Below are positions 7,837 through 14,553 of a stretch of DNA of 24,776 nt, piece by piece. The stretch comes from Clostridiaceae bacterium (GTDB lineage: Bacteria; Bacillota; Clostridia; Oscillospirales; Butyricicoccaceae): positions 1 through 24,776 of the forward strand of contig JAGZOP010000031.1 of NCBI GenBank assembly GCA_018383195.1. The letters run 5' to 3'. Every line of letters starts with the position of its first letter. The first letter of the stretch is position 1. Below the pieces are notes generated by a model. That model saw only the letters and a program-made list of their open reading frames with translations. It was not told the origin of the DNA and made no database searches. The position numbers and the translations under genes are program-made.

Positions 7837-7961
7837 ATTCATCTCTGTATGATTGTACCATTGCACCTTGCGGCAGTCCGACACAGGATGGCTGTCATGT
7901 AGGTAGGAAGTTGGGACAGTCAGCCGAACCGCCGCACACCGGACTCTGAGGAAATATCCGG
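7802..7961 (-). ncRNA. Candidate structured small RNA or leader RNA between riboswitch and corrinoid gene
   Basis: No ORF with a ribosome site is present, yet the minus strand folds well. A small hairpin (7957-7961 with 7939-7943) comes first. A 14-bp arm pairs 7936-7923 with 7882-7869, and inside it an upper stem CTGTC/GACAG (7919-7915 with 7896-7892) closes an 18-nt pyrimidine-rich loop. A strong terminator follows (7836-7802). The loop and upper stem can pair with the leader of the corrinoid-protein mRNA. I could not match it to a known RNA family: no T-box, SRP or 6S signature was seen. It may be a separate sRNA or part of one long riboswitch-led leader. Confidence 0.45.
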
Positions 7962-7991
7962 ATGATCTGCAATGTGAGTGGGATGGATTAC

Positions 7992-8020
7992 AAAAGCCTG
8001 CTCCCCACAGGGAACAGGCT
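7992..8020 (-). terminator. Terminator downstream of the cobalamin riboswitch
   Basis: The minus-strand hairpin AGCCTGTTCCC - TGT - GGGGAGCAGGCT (8020-7995) is followed by only four T residues. It lies about 85 nt past the riboswitch core and is the likely expression platform, ending transcription when B12 is bound. The weak T-tract fits a conditional terminator. Confidence 0.65.
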
Positions 8021-8099
8021 CTGAATTCCAAAAGACCGGTTTACACCGATATTGCAACCCAGATGAGCTGCTCTGTGCGGGAACAATTCTCATCTATCT

Positions 8100-8271
8100 G
8101 CTCAAGCAGGTTTCCTGACTTATGAATCTACGCGGCACTGTGCCTTCTCACCGAACCGGCAATGGCATTATACAGTACAGCTCCTCAATTACAGTGACCG
8201 CATCGTTCGGGAGTCCCACCCGATTTCCTATTGTCCTGTACCAAAATACAGACACTTGAGCATCTTGTTCT
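8100..8271 (-). ncRNA. Cobalamin riboswitch
   Basis: The minus strand carries the conserved B12-riboswitch blocks in order and spacing: GGTGGGACTCCC (8220-8209), GCGGTCACTGTAA (8201-8189), GCCATTG (8166-8160), GAGAAGGC (8149-8142) and AAGTCAGGAAACCTGC (8121-8106), the last being the near-universal AGCCAGGAGACCTGCC block. It has its own consensus promoter (8306-8278) about 45 nt after the start of the MocR gene's 3' flank, so it does not rely on that gene's transcript. No ORF follows. The next elements are a terminator, a structured RNA with its own terminator, and then the corrinoid-protein gene. Cobalamin riboswitches normally switch expression off when B12 is plentiful. Confidence 0.93.
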
Positions 8272-8277
8272 ATATGA

Positions 8278-8306
8278 AGTATATCAGATTCTTTTAACTT
8301 TGTAAA
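8278..8306 (-). promoter_or_regulatory. Sigma-A promoter of the cobalamin riboswitch RNA
   Basis: TTTACA (8306-8301) and TATACT (8283-8278) are separated by exactly 17 nt on the minus strand. The predicted start near 8271 places the riboswitch at the very 5' end of the transcript. It lies just past the stop codon of the MocR-type gene (8317). Confidence 0.8.
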
Positions 8307-8316
8307 GAAAATTCCG

Positions 8317-9726
8317 CTACTGGTTTTCTCTGCACCATGCGCGTTCCAGACACGAAACCGCTCCTTCAACCGCTTCTCTCGAAATACCCGCATATCCCAA
8401 AATCACGGTAGATGGTGGGCATCGCTCCTGATCTGCAATATAATATGCAGACAGGCCGTATACCCGAACCCCTTCCCGCTTTGCCGATTCGACCATTTGC
8501 GTTTCGCTCATCCCACTTCTAAGCGCGAGCAAAATATGCAGTCCCGCTTCTGCTCCTGAGATATGCATGATAGGCGCCAAGCTGCTCTGCCGCAGCGCAG
8601 CAAGCAGCGCATCCCTTCGTACTTTATATAGATTTCGGATACGGCTGACATGGCGCTCAAAACTTCCGGTCGATAAAAATTTTGCAAGCGTATACTGCTC
8701 AAAGCTGGGCACCGTAGACGAATAGAACCCAAACCGGCTTTGAAAAGTGCCAAGCAGACGGTTCGGCAGCACCATATATCCGATTCGCAGCGACGGCGCC
8801 AGACTCTTGGCAAATGTATTCAAATAAATCACCCGGTCTTCATGATCCATTTCTTTCATTGCCGGAATCGGACGGGATGCATATCGAAATTCAGAATCAT
8901 AGTCATCCTCAATGATATAGCGGTCTTCTCGTTCCCCTGCCCATTGCAGTACTGCCATGCGGCGTGCCGCTGACATAACCACACCGAGCGGAAAATGATG
9001 GGACGGCGTCAGATAAACTACGCTCGCCGCACTTTTCTTTAACAGATCCACCCGCAGTCCACTATGATCCAACTCAATCGGTGTTACTTGCGCACCTCCC
9101 GCTCGAAAAATCTGATCCAGCTTCGGGTATCCCGGGTTTTCCAGTGAATAAATCCGCTCCCGTCCCAAAAGCTGTATCACGAGATTGAGTAAATATTCCG
9201 AGCCAGCGCCCACAATTACCTGCTCCGGCTGTACAAAAATACCGCGAAACTCCGCCAGATAACGGCAAATCTCCTCCCGCAATGCCGGCACCCCTTGCGG
9301 CGGGGCTGCCTCCAGAAGCAGGCTTGCCCTATCCGTCAGTTCACTGCGGAGTAGGCGCGCCCATGTTGCAAACGGGAAGCAATCGGTATCTACAATATTG
9401 GTTTTGAAATCATAGCGGCATTTATATTCCGGCTGTTTTTCCGGAAGATACACATGCGGAACAGTCAGCGCAGGAGTTATGCGCTCAAATTTCTGCACAT
9501 AGTACCCCGAGCGCGGTTTTGAAATCACATACCCCTCTGCAAGCAGCTGGCTATATGCTGTTTCCACTGTGATTTGACTGACTTTTAGATGCTCCGCCAA
9601 TCGTCTCTTGGAGGGCAGACGCTCCCCGCTTGCGAATGCACCAGACATAATATCCTGCCGAATGGCGCGGTAAAGCTGTTCATACAAAGGCATTTTTAAT
9701 GCTGCATCCAAATGATATGTACGCAT
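8317..9726 (-). CDS. MocR-type transcriptional regulator (GntR HTH fused to aminotransferase-like PLP domain)
   Basis: This 469-residue fusion has an N-terminal GntR winged helix (about 12-78: PLYEQLYRAIRQDIMSG, LPSKRRLAEHLKVS, AYSQLLAEGYV) joined to a fold-type I aminotransferase domain. The latter has IIEDDYDSEF (271-280), with its cofactor-contacting Asp/Tyr, and FAKSLAPSLRIGY (305-317), whose Lys307 should form the PLP Schiff base. MocR proteins such as PdxR and GabR bind DNA and sense PLP or amino-acid adducts. No pyridoxine or GABA genes are nearby, so the target is unknown; adjacent AEC transporter control is possible. A GGGAGGA ribosome site fixes the start at 9726. An imperfect TTGA...TCAA repeat near 9755-9775 could be an operator. 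No clear terminator separates its stop from the riboswitch promoter. Confidence 0.93.
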   Translation of the reverse strand: MRTYHLDAALKMPLYEQLYRAIRQDIMSGAFASGERLPSKRRLAEHLKVSQITVETAYSQLLAEGYVISKPRSGYYVQKFERITPALTVPHVYLPEKQPEYKCRYDFKTNIVDTDCFPFATWARLLRSELTDRASLLLEAAPPQGVPALREEICRYLAEFRGIFVQPEQVIVGAGSEYLLNLVIQLLGRERIYSLENPGYPKLDQIFRAGGAQVTPIELDHSGLRVDLLKKSAASVVYLTPSHHFPLGVVMSAARRMAVLQWAGEREDRYIIEDDYDSEFRYASRPIPAMKEMDHEDRVIYLNTFAKSLAPSLRIGYMVLPNRLLGTFQSRFGFYSSTVPSFEQYTLAKFLSTGSFERHVSRIRNLYKVRRDALLAALRQSSLAPIMHISGAEAGLHILLALRSGMSETQMVESAKREGVRVYGLSAYYIADQERCPPSTVILGYAGISREAVEGAVSCLERAWCRENQ

Positions 9727-9781
9727 CGCATTTCCTCCCTCTGAACCTGTTTCTTATTATCATTGAACTGTATCAAATTAC

Positions 9782-9804
9782 AAAAAAGCCGCCTTTCGGC
9801 AGCT
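9782..9804 (-). terminator. Terminator of the fabT-degV-AEC unit
   Basis: Minus-strand AGCTGCC (9804-9798) pairs with GGCGGCT (9793-9787) around GAAA and is followed by six T residues. It begins six nt past the AEC transporter stop codon. Confidence 0.85.
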
Positions 9805-9809
9805 TTTGA

Positions 9810-10754
9810 TTAAATGACGCCAATCGTACGCATCAAATACAGCGCGGCAGTCATCGTAAATGCGGAAAACGCAGTGGTCATCACGATAATCGAAGAAGAG
9901 AGCACTGCATCTCCCCCCATATTTTTCGCCATGATGTAGCAGGTAACCGTACTCGGCGCTCCTGTCATAATCAAAATCGCAACAAGCGCCTGATCACGGA
10001 ACCCCATCAGGCAGGCGAGCGGCAAGAAGATACAGGGAAGCACCACAAGCTTAATCAAGCTTGCAGCCAACGTCGGTTTCAGTTTTTGAATTGCCTTCGC
10101 TCCCTCAAATCCCGCGCCGATCGAAACTAGGGCAAGCGGCGTCGCCGGCGCAGATAATAGATCAATTGTCTTGCCAATCATTGCCGGGAATTCAATTTCG
10201 AGCAGAGAAAACGGAAGTCCACACAGAATTCCAAGAATGATCGGATTGGTCGCAATTCCCTTAATCGTTGTACGCAGCATCCCCGCACCGGAATGGACGC
10301 TGTTGGAGCGCACCGTCAGCACAAGCACCGCATAAATATTATACAGCGGCACTGTCGCGACAATCATCAGCGGAGCAAGTCCGGCATGACCATAGATATT
10401 CTGGATAAACGCCACGCCCAGTACCGCAAGTGAACCCCGAAAAGCTCCCTGCGTAAAGGCACCGATCATCGTCTTATCTTTCAGAAAAAATTCTGCGCCT
10501 GCCCAAATTGCAAAAAAGTATACAGTGGTAGAGATTGCGCAGAACAGAAAAAACTTCAGATCAAACGTTTCCGTAATCCGTCCTGCGGCAATATCCTTAA
10601 ATAATAAAACCGGTAAAAATACCTTAAAAATGATTTTGTCTGCGCCTTCGGCAAAGCCATCCGGAAAAAAACCTCGTTTTTTTAACAGATAACTCAGGAA
10701 AATGATTGCAAAAATCGGAATCGTTGCATTCAGGCTGTAAATCAGGCTATCCAT
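9810..10754 (-). CDS. AEC-family (auxin efflux carrier) transporter
   Basis: This 314-residue membrane protein has about ten hydrophobic segments in two halves, as usual for the AEC family. Recognisable parts are FAIIFLSYLLKKRGFF near the N-terminus, KVFLPVLLFKDIAAG, GAFRGSLAVLGVAFIQNIYG and the C-terminal APSTVTCYIMAKNMGGD with its unwound central helix pattern. Bacterial members export or exchange small organic acids such as malate or malonate; this substrate is unknown. Its ATG directly follows the stop codon of the DegV-like gene with no gap, so translation is probably coupled. Association with a lipid-linked operon (fabT, degV) suggests a carboxylic-acid substrate, but that is inference only. 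Confidence 0.92.
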   Translation of the reverse strand: MDSLIYSLNATIPIFAIIFLSYLLKKRGFFPDGFAEGADKIIFKVFLPVLLFKDIAAGRITETFDLKFFLFCAISTTVYFFAIWAGAEFFLKDKTMIGAFTQGAFRGSLAVLGVAFIQNIYGHAGLAPLMIVATVPLYNIYAVLVLTVRSNSVHSGAGMLRTTIKGIATNPIILGILCGLPFSLLEIEFPAMIGKTIDLLSAPATPLALVSIGAGFEGAKAIQKLKPTLAASLIKLVVLPCIFLPLACLMGFRDQALVAILIMTGAPSTVTCYIMAKNMGGDAVLSSSIIVMTTAFSAFTMTAALYLMRTIGVI

Positions 10755-11615
10755 TTACCAGCGCTGTGCCTTTTCTTCAAACGCGATGCCAACCGCACCC
10801 GCACCGATATAGGTACCAATCACCGCACCTACGATGTGCGTGCGAATATGAATCCCCTTCACCGCATCTTTCAATTCCTGCGCCAATTCTGCTGCGCGTG
10901 CGGGTGCATCGGTATGCACGACGATAACTTCCTGAAGATTTTTCGCTGTTTCCAGGAATTTTTGAACCAGTTTCTGTTTTATTTGACCGAACCCGCGGCA
11001 TTTCGCAATATCAATCGGAACACCCTCCTGAACGGTCAGCATCGGCTTAATACCGAGCAGGCTGCCAACTGCGGCACGCACATTGCCAATCCGCCCGCCG
11101 CGGCGCAGATACTCCAATGTATCCGGCACAAAATAGATGCCTACCGTGTGCTGCATGGTTTCCATACGCGCAAGAATTTCATCAATCGAAGCACCTGCCT
11201 GTGCCATGCGCGCTGCGGTTTCCGCCATCAGACCGGTTGCCGCGCAGCCATTGTAAGAATCAATCACATGCACTTTGGGTGCAAATCCCTGCTCTTCTAA
11301 CAGAGACGCGGCAAGCGACGCCGAACGCACTGTACCAGACAAGCCGTTCGAAATTGTCACGCAGATAATATGCTCTGCATCGCTGTATTTGCGGAACACA
11401 CTCATAAAAAGTTCCGGACTCGGCTGTGAAGTCTTAGGCAGGCAATCCGTCTTTGCAAGACGGCGGTAGAACTGCGATGGGGTAAGTTCAAGTCCTTCTA
11501 AAAACTGCTCTTCTTCAAAAGAAATGGTCAGCGGAACCATAGAAAATCCAGCTTCTAATGCCTGTTCAGGCGAATAGTCGCAGCTGGAATCAGTAATAAC
11601 AACGATATTTGACAT
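10755..11615 (-). CDS. DegV-family fatty-acid-binding protein (FakB-like)
   Basis: This 286-residue protein shows the full DegV pattern: VVITDSSCDY (5-14), TSQPSP (62-67), ISNGLSGTVRSA (88-99), the DSYNG loop, YLRRGGRIG, GIKPML, and the C-terminal HIVGAVIGTYIGAGAVG. DegV/FakB proteins hold a fatty acid so that FakA can phosphorylate it, giving acyl-phosphate for phospholipid synthesis or transfer to AcpP. It lies 51 nt downstream of a FabT-like regulator that is expected to respond to long-chain acyl-ACP, which makes a FakB role attractive. No fakA kinase gene is in the window. AAAGGAG precedes the ATG at 11615. The fatty-acid role is inferred from family and context. Confidence 0.92.
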   Translation of the reverse strand: MSNIVVITDSSCDYSPEQALEAGFSMVPLTISFEEEQFLEGLELTPSQFYRRLAKTDCLPKTSQPSPELFMSVFRKYSDAEHIICVTISNGLSGTVRSASLAASLLEEQGFAPKVHVIDSYNGCAATGLMAETAARMAQAGASIDEILARMETMQHTVGIYFVPDTLEYLRRGGRIGNVRAAVGSLLGIKPMLTVQEGVPIDIAKCRGFGQIKQKLVQKFLETAKNLQEVIVVHTDAPARAAELAQELKDAVKGIHIRTHIVGAVIGTYIGAGAVGIAFEEKAQRW

Positions 11616-11666
11616 AAATTACTCCTTTATACCCAGAGCGGGTCTGCGCATTCCTGCGATATTCTC

Positions 11667-12104
11667 TTACTGCTGTGAAAGGAAAAATTTTTGTAATTTT
11701 AACAGGCTTTCTGCCAAAATGGAAGTTTCCTGCGGCGTTAAGTCACTGAGCGCCGCCTCAATCATGCGTCGGTGAAACTGCTTATGGTATTCATACGCCG
11801 CCTGCCCACGCGCTGTCAGGCTCACATTCACTACGCGCTTATCCTGCATATTTCGTGCGCGGGTAATCAGCCCTTTATTCTCCAGCTTGTCACATGCAAC
11901 GGTCAGCGTTGCAAGTGTGACGCCAATGGCCTTTGCGACTTCGCTCATCCGGCGCGGCTGATTGTCTCCAATTTTCTCAATGATGTGAATTTCGGTGATT
12001 GAAATATCCGACTCCAAACCAGCTGTCAGCGCTCGTTCTTCAATTTTGTTGATTCGTCCCCAAATATCCACCAAAAACGTATTGATGGTATCATAATCCG
12101 ACAT
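11667..12104 (-). CDS. fabT: MarR-family repressor of fatty-acid synthesis, FabT-like
   Basis: This 145-residue winged-helix protein follows streptococcal FabT closely: INTFLVDIWGRINKIEERA at the start, ISITEIHIIEKIG, then VAKAIGVTLATLTVACDKLE (recognition helix about 60-75), the wing RNMQDKRVVNVSLT (84-97), and HKQFHRRMIEAAL. FabT binds long-chain acyl-ACP and then represses fab genes. I place the start at 12104 because GAGGTGA lies nine nt upstream; an ATG at 12137 falls in the probable operator/start region. A promoter (12170-12142) and an inverted repeat over the start site suggest autoregulation. Unlike the common arrangement it is not the first gene of the fab operon but lies separately, upstream of the DegV-like gene. 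Confidence 0.82.
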   Translation of the reverse strand: MSDYDTINTFLVDIWGRINKIEERALTAGLESDISITEIHIIEKIGDNQPRRMSEVAKAIGVTLATLTVACDKLENKGLITRARNMQDKRVVNVSLTARGQAAYEYHKQFHRRMIEAALSDLTPQETSILAESLLKLQKFFLSQQ

Positions 12105-12123
12105 GCACATCACCTCTTTCAAC

Positions 12124-12140
12124 AGTTGATTTGTCAAACT
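12124..12140 (-). promoter_or_regulatory. Candidate FabT operator at the fabT promoter
   Basis: The minus strand reads AGTTTGACAAATCAACT, an imperfect inverted repeat (AGTT...AACT, with TTGA/TCAA half-sites) directly after the -10 box and covering the expected start site. From memory, FabT sites resemble TTTGATTATCAAA; the half-sites agree but their spacing is one nt longer here. Binding is not shown. Confidence 0.4.
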
Positions 12141-12141
12141 A

Positions 12142-12170
12142 ATTATATCATATCTGCTGGGCTTTCACAA
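12142..12170 (-). promoter_or_regulatory. Sigma-A promoter of fabT
   Basis: TTGTGA (12170-12165) and TATAAT (12147-12142) lie 17 nt apart on the minus strand, 37 nt upstream of the fabT start. Confidence 0.75.
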
Positions 12171-12212
12171 GCATGAAACCCCGATTTTACCGCCCTCTTG
12201 TCGAGTGCAGAC

Positions 12213-12242
12213 AAAAAAACAGCGCAACTTCCGTCACGCTGT
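12213..12242 (-). terminator. Terminator of the ROK regulator gene
   Basis: Minus-strand ACAGCG (12242-12237) pairs with CGCTGT (12224-12219) and is followed by seven T residues (12219-12213). It starts 15 nt after the ROK stop codon and upstream of the fabT promoter. Confidence 0.75.
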
Positions 12243-12257
12243 CCAGTTTCAATATGA

Positions 12258-13391
12258 TTATACCTGCTCGAGGAATCTGCGAATAAAGTGCAGAGCCACA
12301 CCAATACAGTTCGCCTTGCTCCCGCACGCGCCAATGTAAAGAAAATTAGGCTCCTGATCAAAAGCGCTGAGCCGTTGAAGCCGAATCTCCAAATCGGGCA
12401 GATATTCATTGAGATATGGTGAAATCACGCCGCCAAGCATCACGCTGCAATCGAGCGCCATGCAAATATTATGAATTCCAAGCGCAAGGTGGTCGAGATA
12501 TTCCTTCCACACCACCACACTTTGCGACTCTCTTCTTTCCAGAGATTCAAAAAACTCCTCTGTACTTTTTCCCAGATCATCGGTTAGGCGTGCAGTCGAA
12601 CAATACGCCTCCAGACAGCCGCGTTTGCCGCAGTGGCACAGCTTACCGCCGGGGACAATACAAGTGTGTCCGAACTCCGCGCTGCGCCCGTGGTTTCCGT
12701 AATACAGCTTATCTCCCAAAAAAAGCGAACCGCCGACCCCTTTCCCCAGATACAGATACGCCATATTTCCGGTAACACGGCGGCGCCACCACTCTGCCAT
12801 GCCACCCGCAGAAGCATCGTTCTGCACAAAGCAGGGATATGGGATATTCTCGGTAATTTGGCTGAGCCGCAGCTTGCTCACCCCGAGCACTGGCGCGACG
12901 GTCACAACCTCTTCTTCATGATTTACAATTCCCGGCACTGTAATTCCAATACCAAGAAGCTTTCCGCGATCAAGCGCATGGTTGTCCAGAAAGATTTCAA
13001 GTTGTTCCGCCAGCAGCCTAAAAAACGCTGCATCCACTTGAAATTGCTCTAAAACTTCGCAAAATGCGATTTCCTGCGCATAAAGATCGACAGCAACATA
13101 TCGAATCGATTTTGGAGAAATCTCCACCCCGACAGCAAACCGCGCAAGCGGGTTAATATCAATCTGCCGTGCTTTGCGTCCGCCGGTTGATTCCTCCGTT
13201 CCGACATAAGCAATGAGTTCCTCTTTCAGCAATTCCTTCAGGTTCTGCGTAACGGTTGGCATACTGATATGGAGATTCTGTTCGATATCGCGTTTGGTTC
13301 TTGGTAATTCCTGCGAATAGAGATACATATAAACCCGGTTGCGATTGATACGGCGCACCTCAGATGCCGAAACCTTCTCAGATGTTTTCAA
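12258..13391 (-). CDS. ROK-family transcriptional regulator (XylR/NagC type)
   Basis: This protein of 377 residues (from a TTG start) has an N-terminal winged helix (about 10-75: RINRNRVYMYLYS, PTVTQNLKELL) and a sugar-kinase-like ROK domain with GIGITVPGIV (147-156), LGKGVGGSLF (215-224) and the zinc/ROK motif GHTCIVPGGKLCHCGKRGCLE (241-261; Cys252, 254, 259 and His242). ROK regulators repress sugar-use genes and release DNA on binding a sugar. I chose TTG 13391 because GAGGGG lies eight nt upstream; the frame is open to an ATG at 13457 that overlaps the promoter. It stands alone between the fab operon and fabT, so its target is not evident; the left-end sugar operon is one possibility. Confidence 0.88.
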   Translation of the reverse strand: MKTSEKVSASEVRRINRNRVYMYLYSQELPRTKRDIEQNLHISMPTVTQNLKELLKEELIAYVGTEESTGGRKARQIDINPLARFAVGVEISPKSIRYVAVDLYAQEIAFCEVLEQFQVDAAFFRLLAEQLEIFLDNHALDRGKLLGIGITVPGIVNHEEEVVTVAPVLGVSKLRLSQITENIPYPCFVQNDASAGGMAEWWRRRVTGNMAYLYLGKGVGGSLFLGDKLYYGNHGRSAEFGHTCIVPGGKLCHCGKRGCLEAYCSTARLTDDLGKSTEEFFESLERRESQSVVVWKEYLDHLALGIHNICMALDCSVMLGGVISPYLNEYLPDLEIRLQRLSAFDQEPNFLYIGACGSKANCIGVALHFIRRFLEQV

Positions 13392-13430
13392 CGCTCGCAC
13401 CCCTCTTTTGCAAATGCATTTCTTGTAACT

Positions 13431-13459
13431 ATCATAGCATGCCAAACGATAAAACACAA
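13431..13459 (-). promoter_or_regulatory. Sigma-A promoter of the ROK regulator
   Basis: TTGTGT (13459-13454), a 17-nt spacer and TATGAT (13436-13431) on the minus strand, with TGC just before the -10 (extended -10). Its position, 40 nt before the TTG at 13391, supports that start over the ATG at 13457. Confidence 0.7.
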
Positions 13460-13477
13460 GACGTACATTCCTGCATC

Positions 13478-13506
13478 AAAAAACGGCTGCATATGCAGCC
13501 GTTTTT
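13478..13506 (-). terminator. Terminator of the fab operon
   Basis: The palindrome ACGGCTGCATATGCAGCCGT (13483-13502) is flanked by A6 on one side and T5 on the other, so it can terminate in both directions. It lies seven nt after the acpP stop codon. Confidence 0.9.
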
Positions 13507-13512
13507 ATGCAA

Positions 13513-13737
13513 TTATTGATGCTCGTCGATGTACTTCACAATATCGCCAATGGTAGACAGCTTCATTGCCTCTTCATCGGAAATCTTGATGCCGAAGTTA
13601 TCCTCCAGATCCATCATCAGCTCTACAACGTCCAGGGAGTCTGCGTTCAGATCGTCCTTGATCGAAGTCTCCATGGTCATGGCAGAAGCATCAGCGTCAA
13701 ACTTATCAGCCAGCAGCTCACAAATTTTCTCAAACAT
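13513..13737 (-). CDS. acpP: Acyl carrier protein
   Basis: This small acidic protein of 74 residues has the DSLD motif (33-36). Ser34 receives the 4'-phosphopantetheine arm that carries the growing acyl chain between the Fab enzymes. The four-helix pattern (FEKICELLADKF, DSLDVVELMMDLEDNF, DEEAMKLSTIGDIVKYI) and length are standard. AAGGAGAG precedes the ATG at 13737. It is the last gene of the fab operon, 24 nt after accA and just before the terminator, rather than near fabH or fabD where it is often found. Confidence 0.97.
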   Translation of the reverse strand: MFEKICELLADKFDADASAMTMETSIKDDLNADSLDVVELMMDLEDNFGIKISDEEAMKLSTIGDIVKYIDEHQ

Positions 13738-13761
13738 TGGTGTTACTCTCCTTACTAATTT

Positions 13762-14553
13762 TTAAATTTGGTTTATTTCCTGAAAAACTCCGATTTTGCG
13801 GAACTTCTCATACCTTTTTTGAAGCAGGCTGTCAATATCCTGCTCTGAGGAAAGCTCACGCAGCACAGCCGTGAGCGCTTTCTTCATATTTTTCATCATA
13901 GACGGCGTTTCTGGGATAATTCCCTCCACCATTCCGAAACCGTAAAGATCCTGCGCAGTAATTTTGAGACATTCGGCCGCCTCAATCTCACGGCTTGCGT
14001 CTTTCCACAAAATCGATGCGCAGCCGCGCGGGGAAATTACAGAATACAACGCATTCTCCATCATGAGCACGCGGTCTGCCACTGCAAGCGCAAGCGCGCC
14101 GCCCGAGCCGCCCTCGCCGGTGACAACGCTCACCACCGGAGTGCGCAGCGCCATAAAATCATACAGGCATTTTGCAATCGCTTCTCCCTGCCCACGTTCT
14201 TCCGCACCAACACCCGGAAATGCTCCCGCCGTATCGACAAGACAAATCACTGGACGATGAAACTTTTCCGCCTGATGCGCAAGCCTCAGTGCCTTACGGT
14301 ATCCTTCCGGATGCGGCATACCGAAATTGGCTTTCAGTTTTTCTTCGGTTGTCTTGCCGCGCCGATGACCAATGACCGTCACCGGCTGACCGCCAAACAG
14401 ACCGATTCCCGCACAAATCGCCGCATCCTCACCATAGGCGCGGTCGCCGTGCAGTTCAACAAAATCCTCAAACAGTGCCGCAACGTAGTCGTCTACGGTC
14501 GGACGCTTGGGATCATGAATGATCTGCATTTTCTCACGAACCGATTCAGCCAC
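13762..14553 (-). CDS. accA: Acetyl-CoA carboxylase carboxyltransferase subunit alpha
   Basis: This roughly 263-residue subunit pairs with AccD to move CO2 from carboxybiotin to acetyl-CoA, giving malonyl-CoA. Family signatures are DFVELHGDRAYGEDAAI, IGHRRGKTTEEKLKANFGMPHPEGYRKALRL, CLVDTAGAFPGVGAEERGQGEAIA and the oxyanion-forming GEGGSGGALALAVAD. The frame is open from a GTG at 14559, but AGGTGA fits the GTG at 14553 better (6-nt spacing), so I use that. Either start overlaps the end of accD (14546), which points to translational coupling and equal subunit amounts. It is shorter than the E. coli protein (about 319) at the N-terminus, as usual in Firmicutes. Confidence 0.95.
   Translation of the reverse strand: MAESVREKMQIIHDPKRPTVDDYVAALFEDFVELHGDRAYGEDAAICAGIGLFGGQPVTVIGHRRGKTTEEKLKANFGMPHPEGYRKALRLAHQAEKFHRPVICLVDTAGAFPGVGAEERGQGEAIAKCLYDFMALRTPVVSVVTGEGGSGGALALAVADRVLMMENALYSVISPRGCASILWKDASREIEAAECLKITAQDLYGFGMVEGIIPETPSMMKNMKKALTAVLRELSSEQDIDSLLQKRYEKFRKIGVFQEINQI

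Noticed and set aside
7802..7961. T-box, second cobalamin riboswitch, SRP RNA or 6S RNA
   Set aside because: The T-box TGGTACCGCG-type element, the AGCCAGGAGACC block and the SRP GGAAG/AGGCAG loops are all absent; I kept it as an unassigned structured RNA.
8148..8393. 81-codon minus-strand open frame across the riboswitch
   Set aside because: It overlaps the MocR gene end, the promoter and the conserved riboswitch core, which explain the conservation better.
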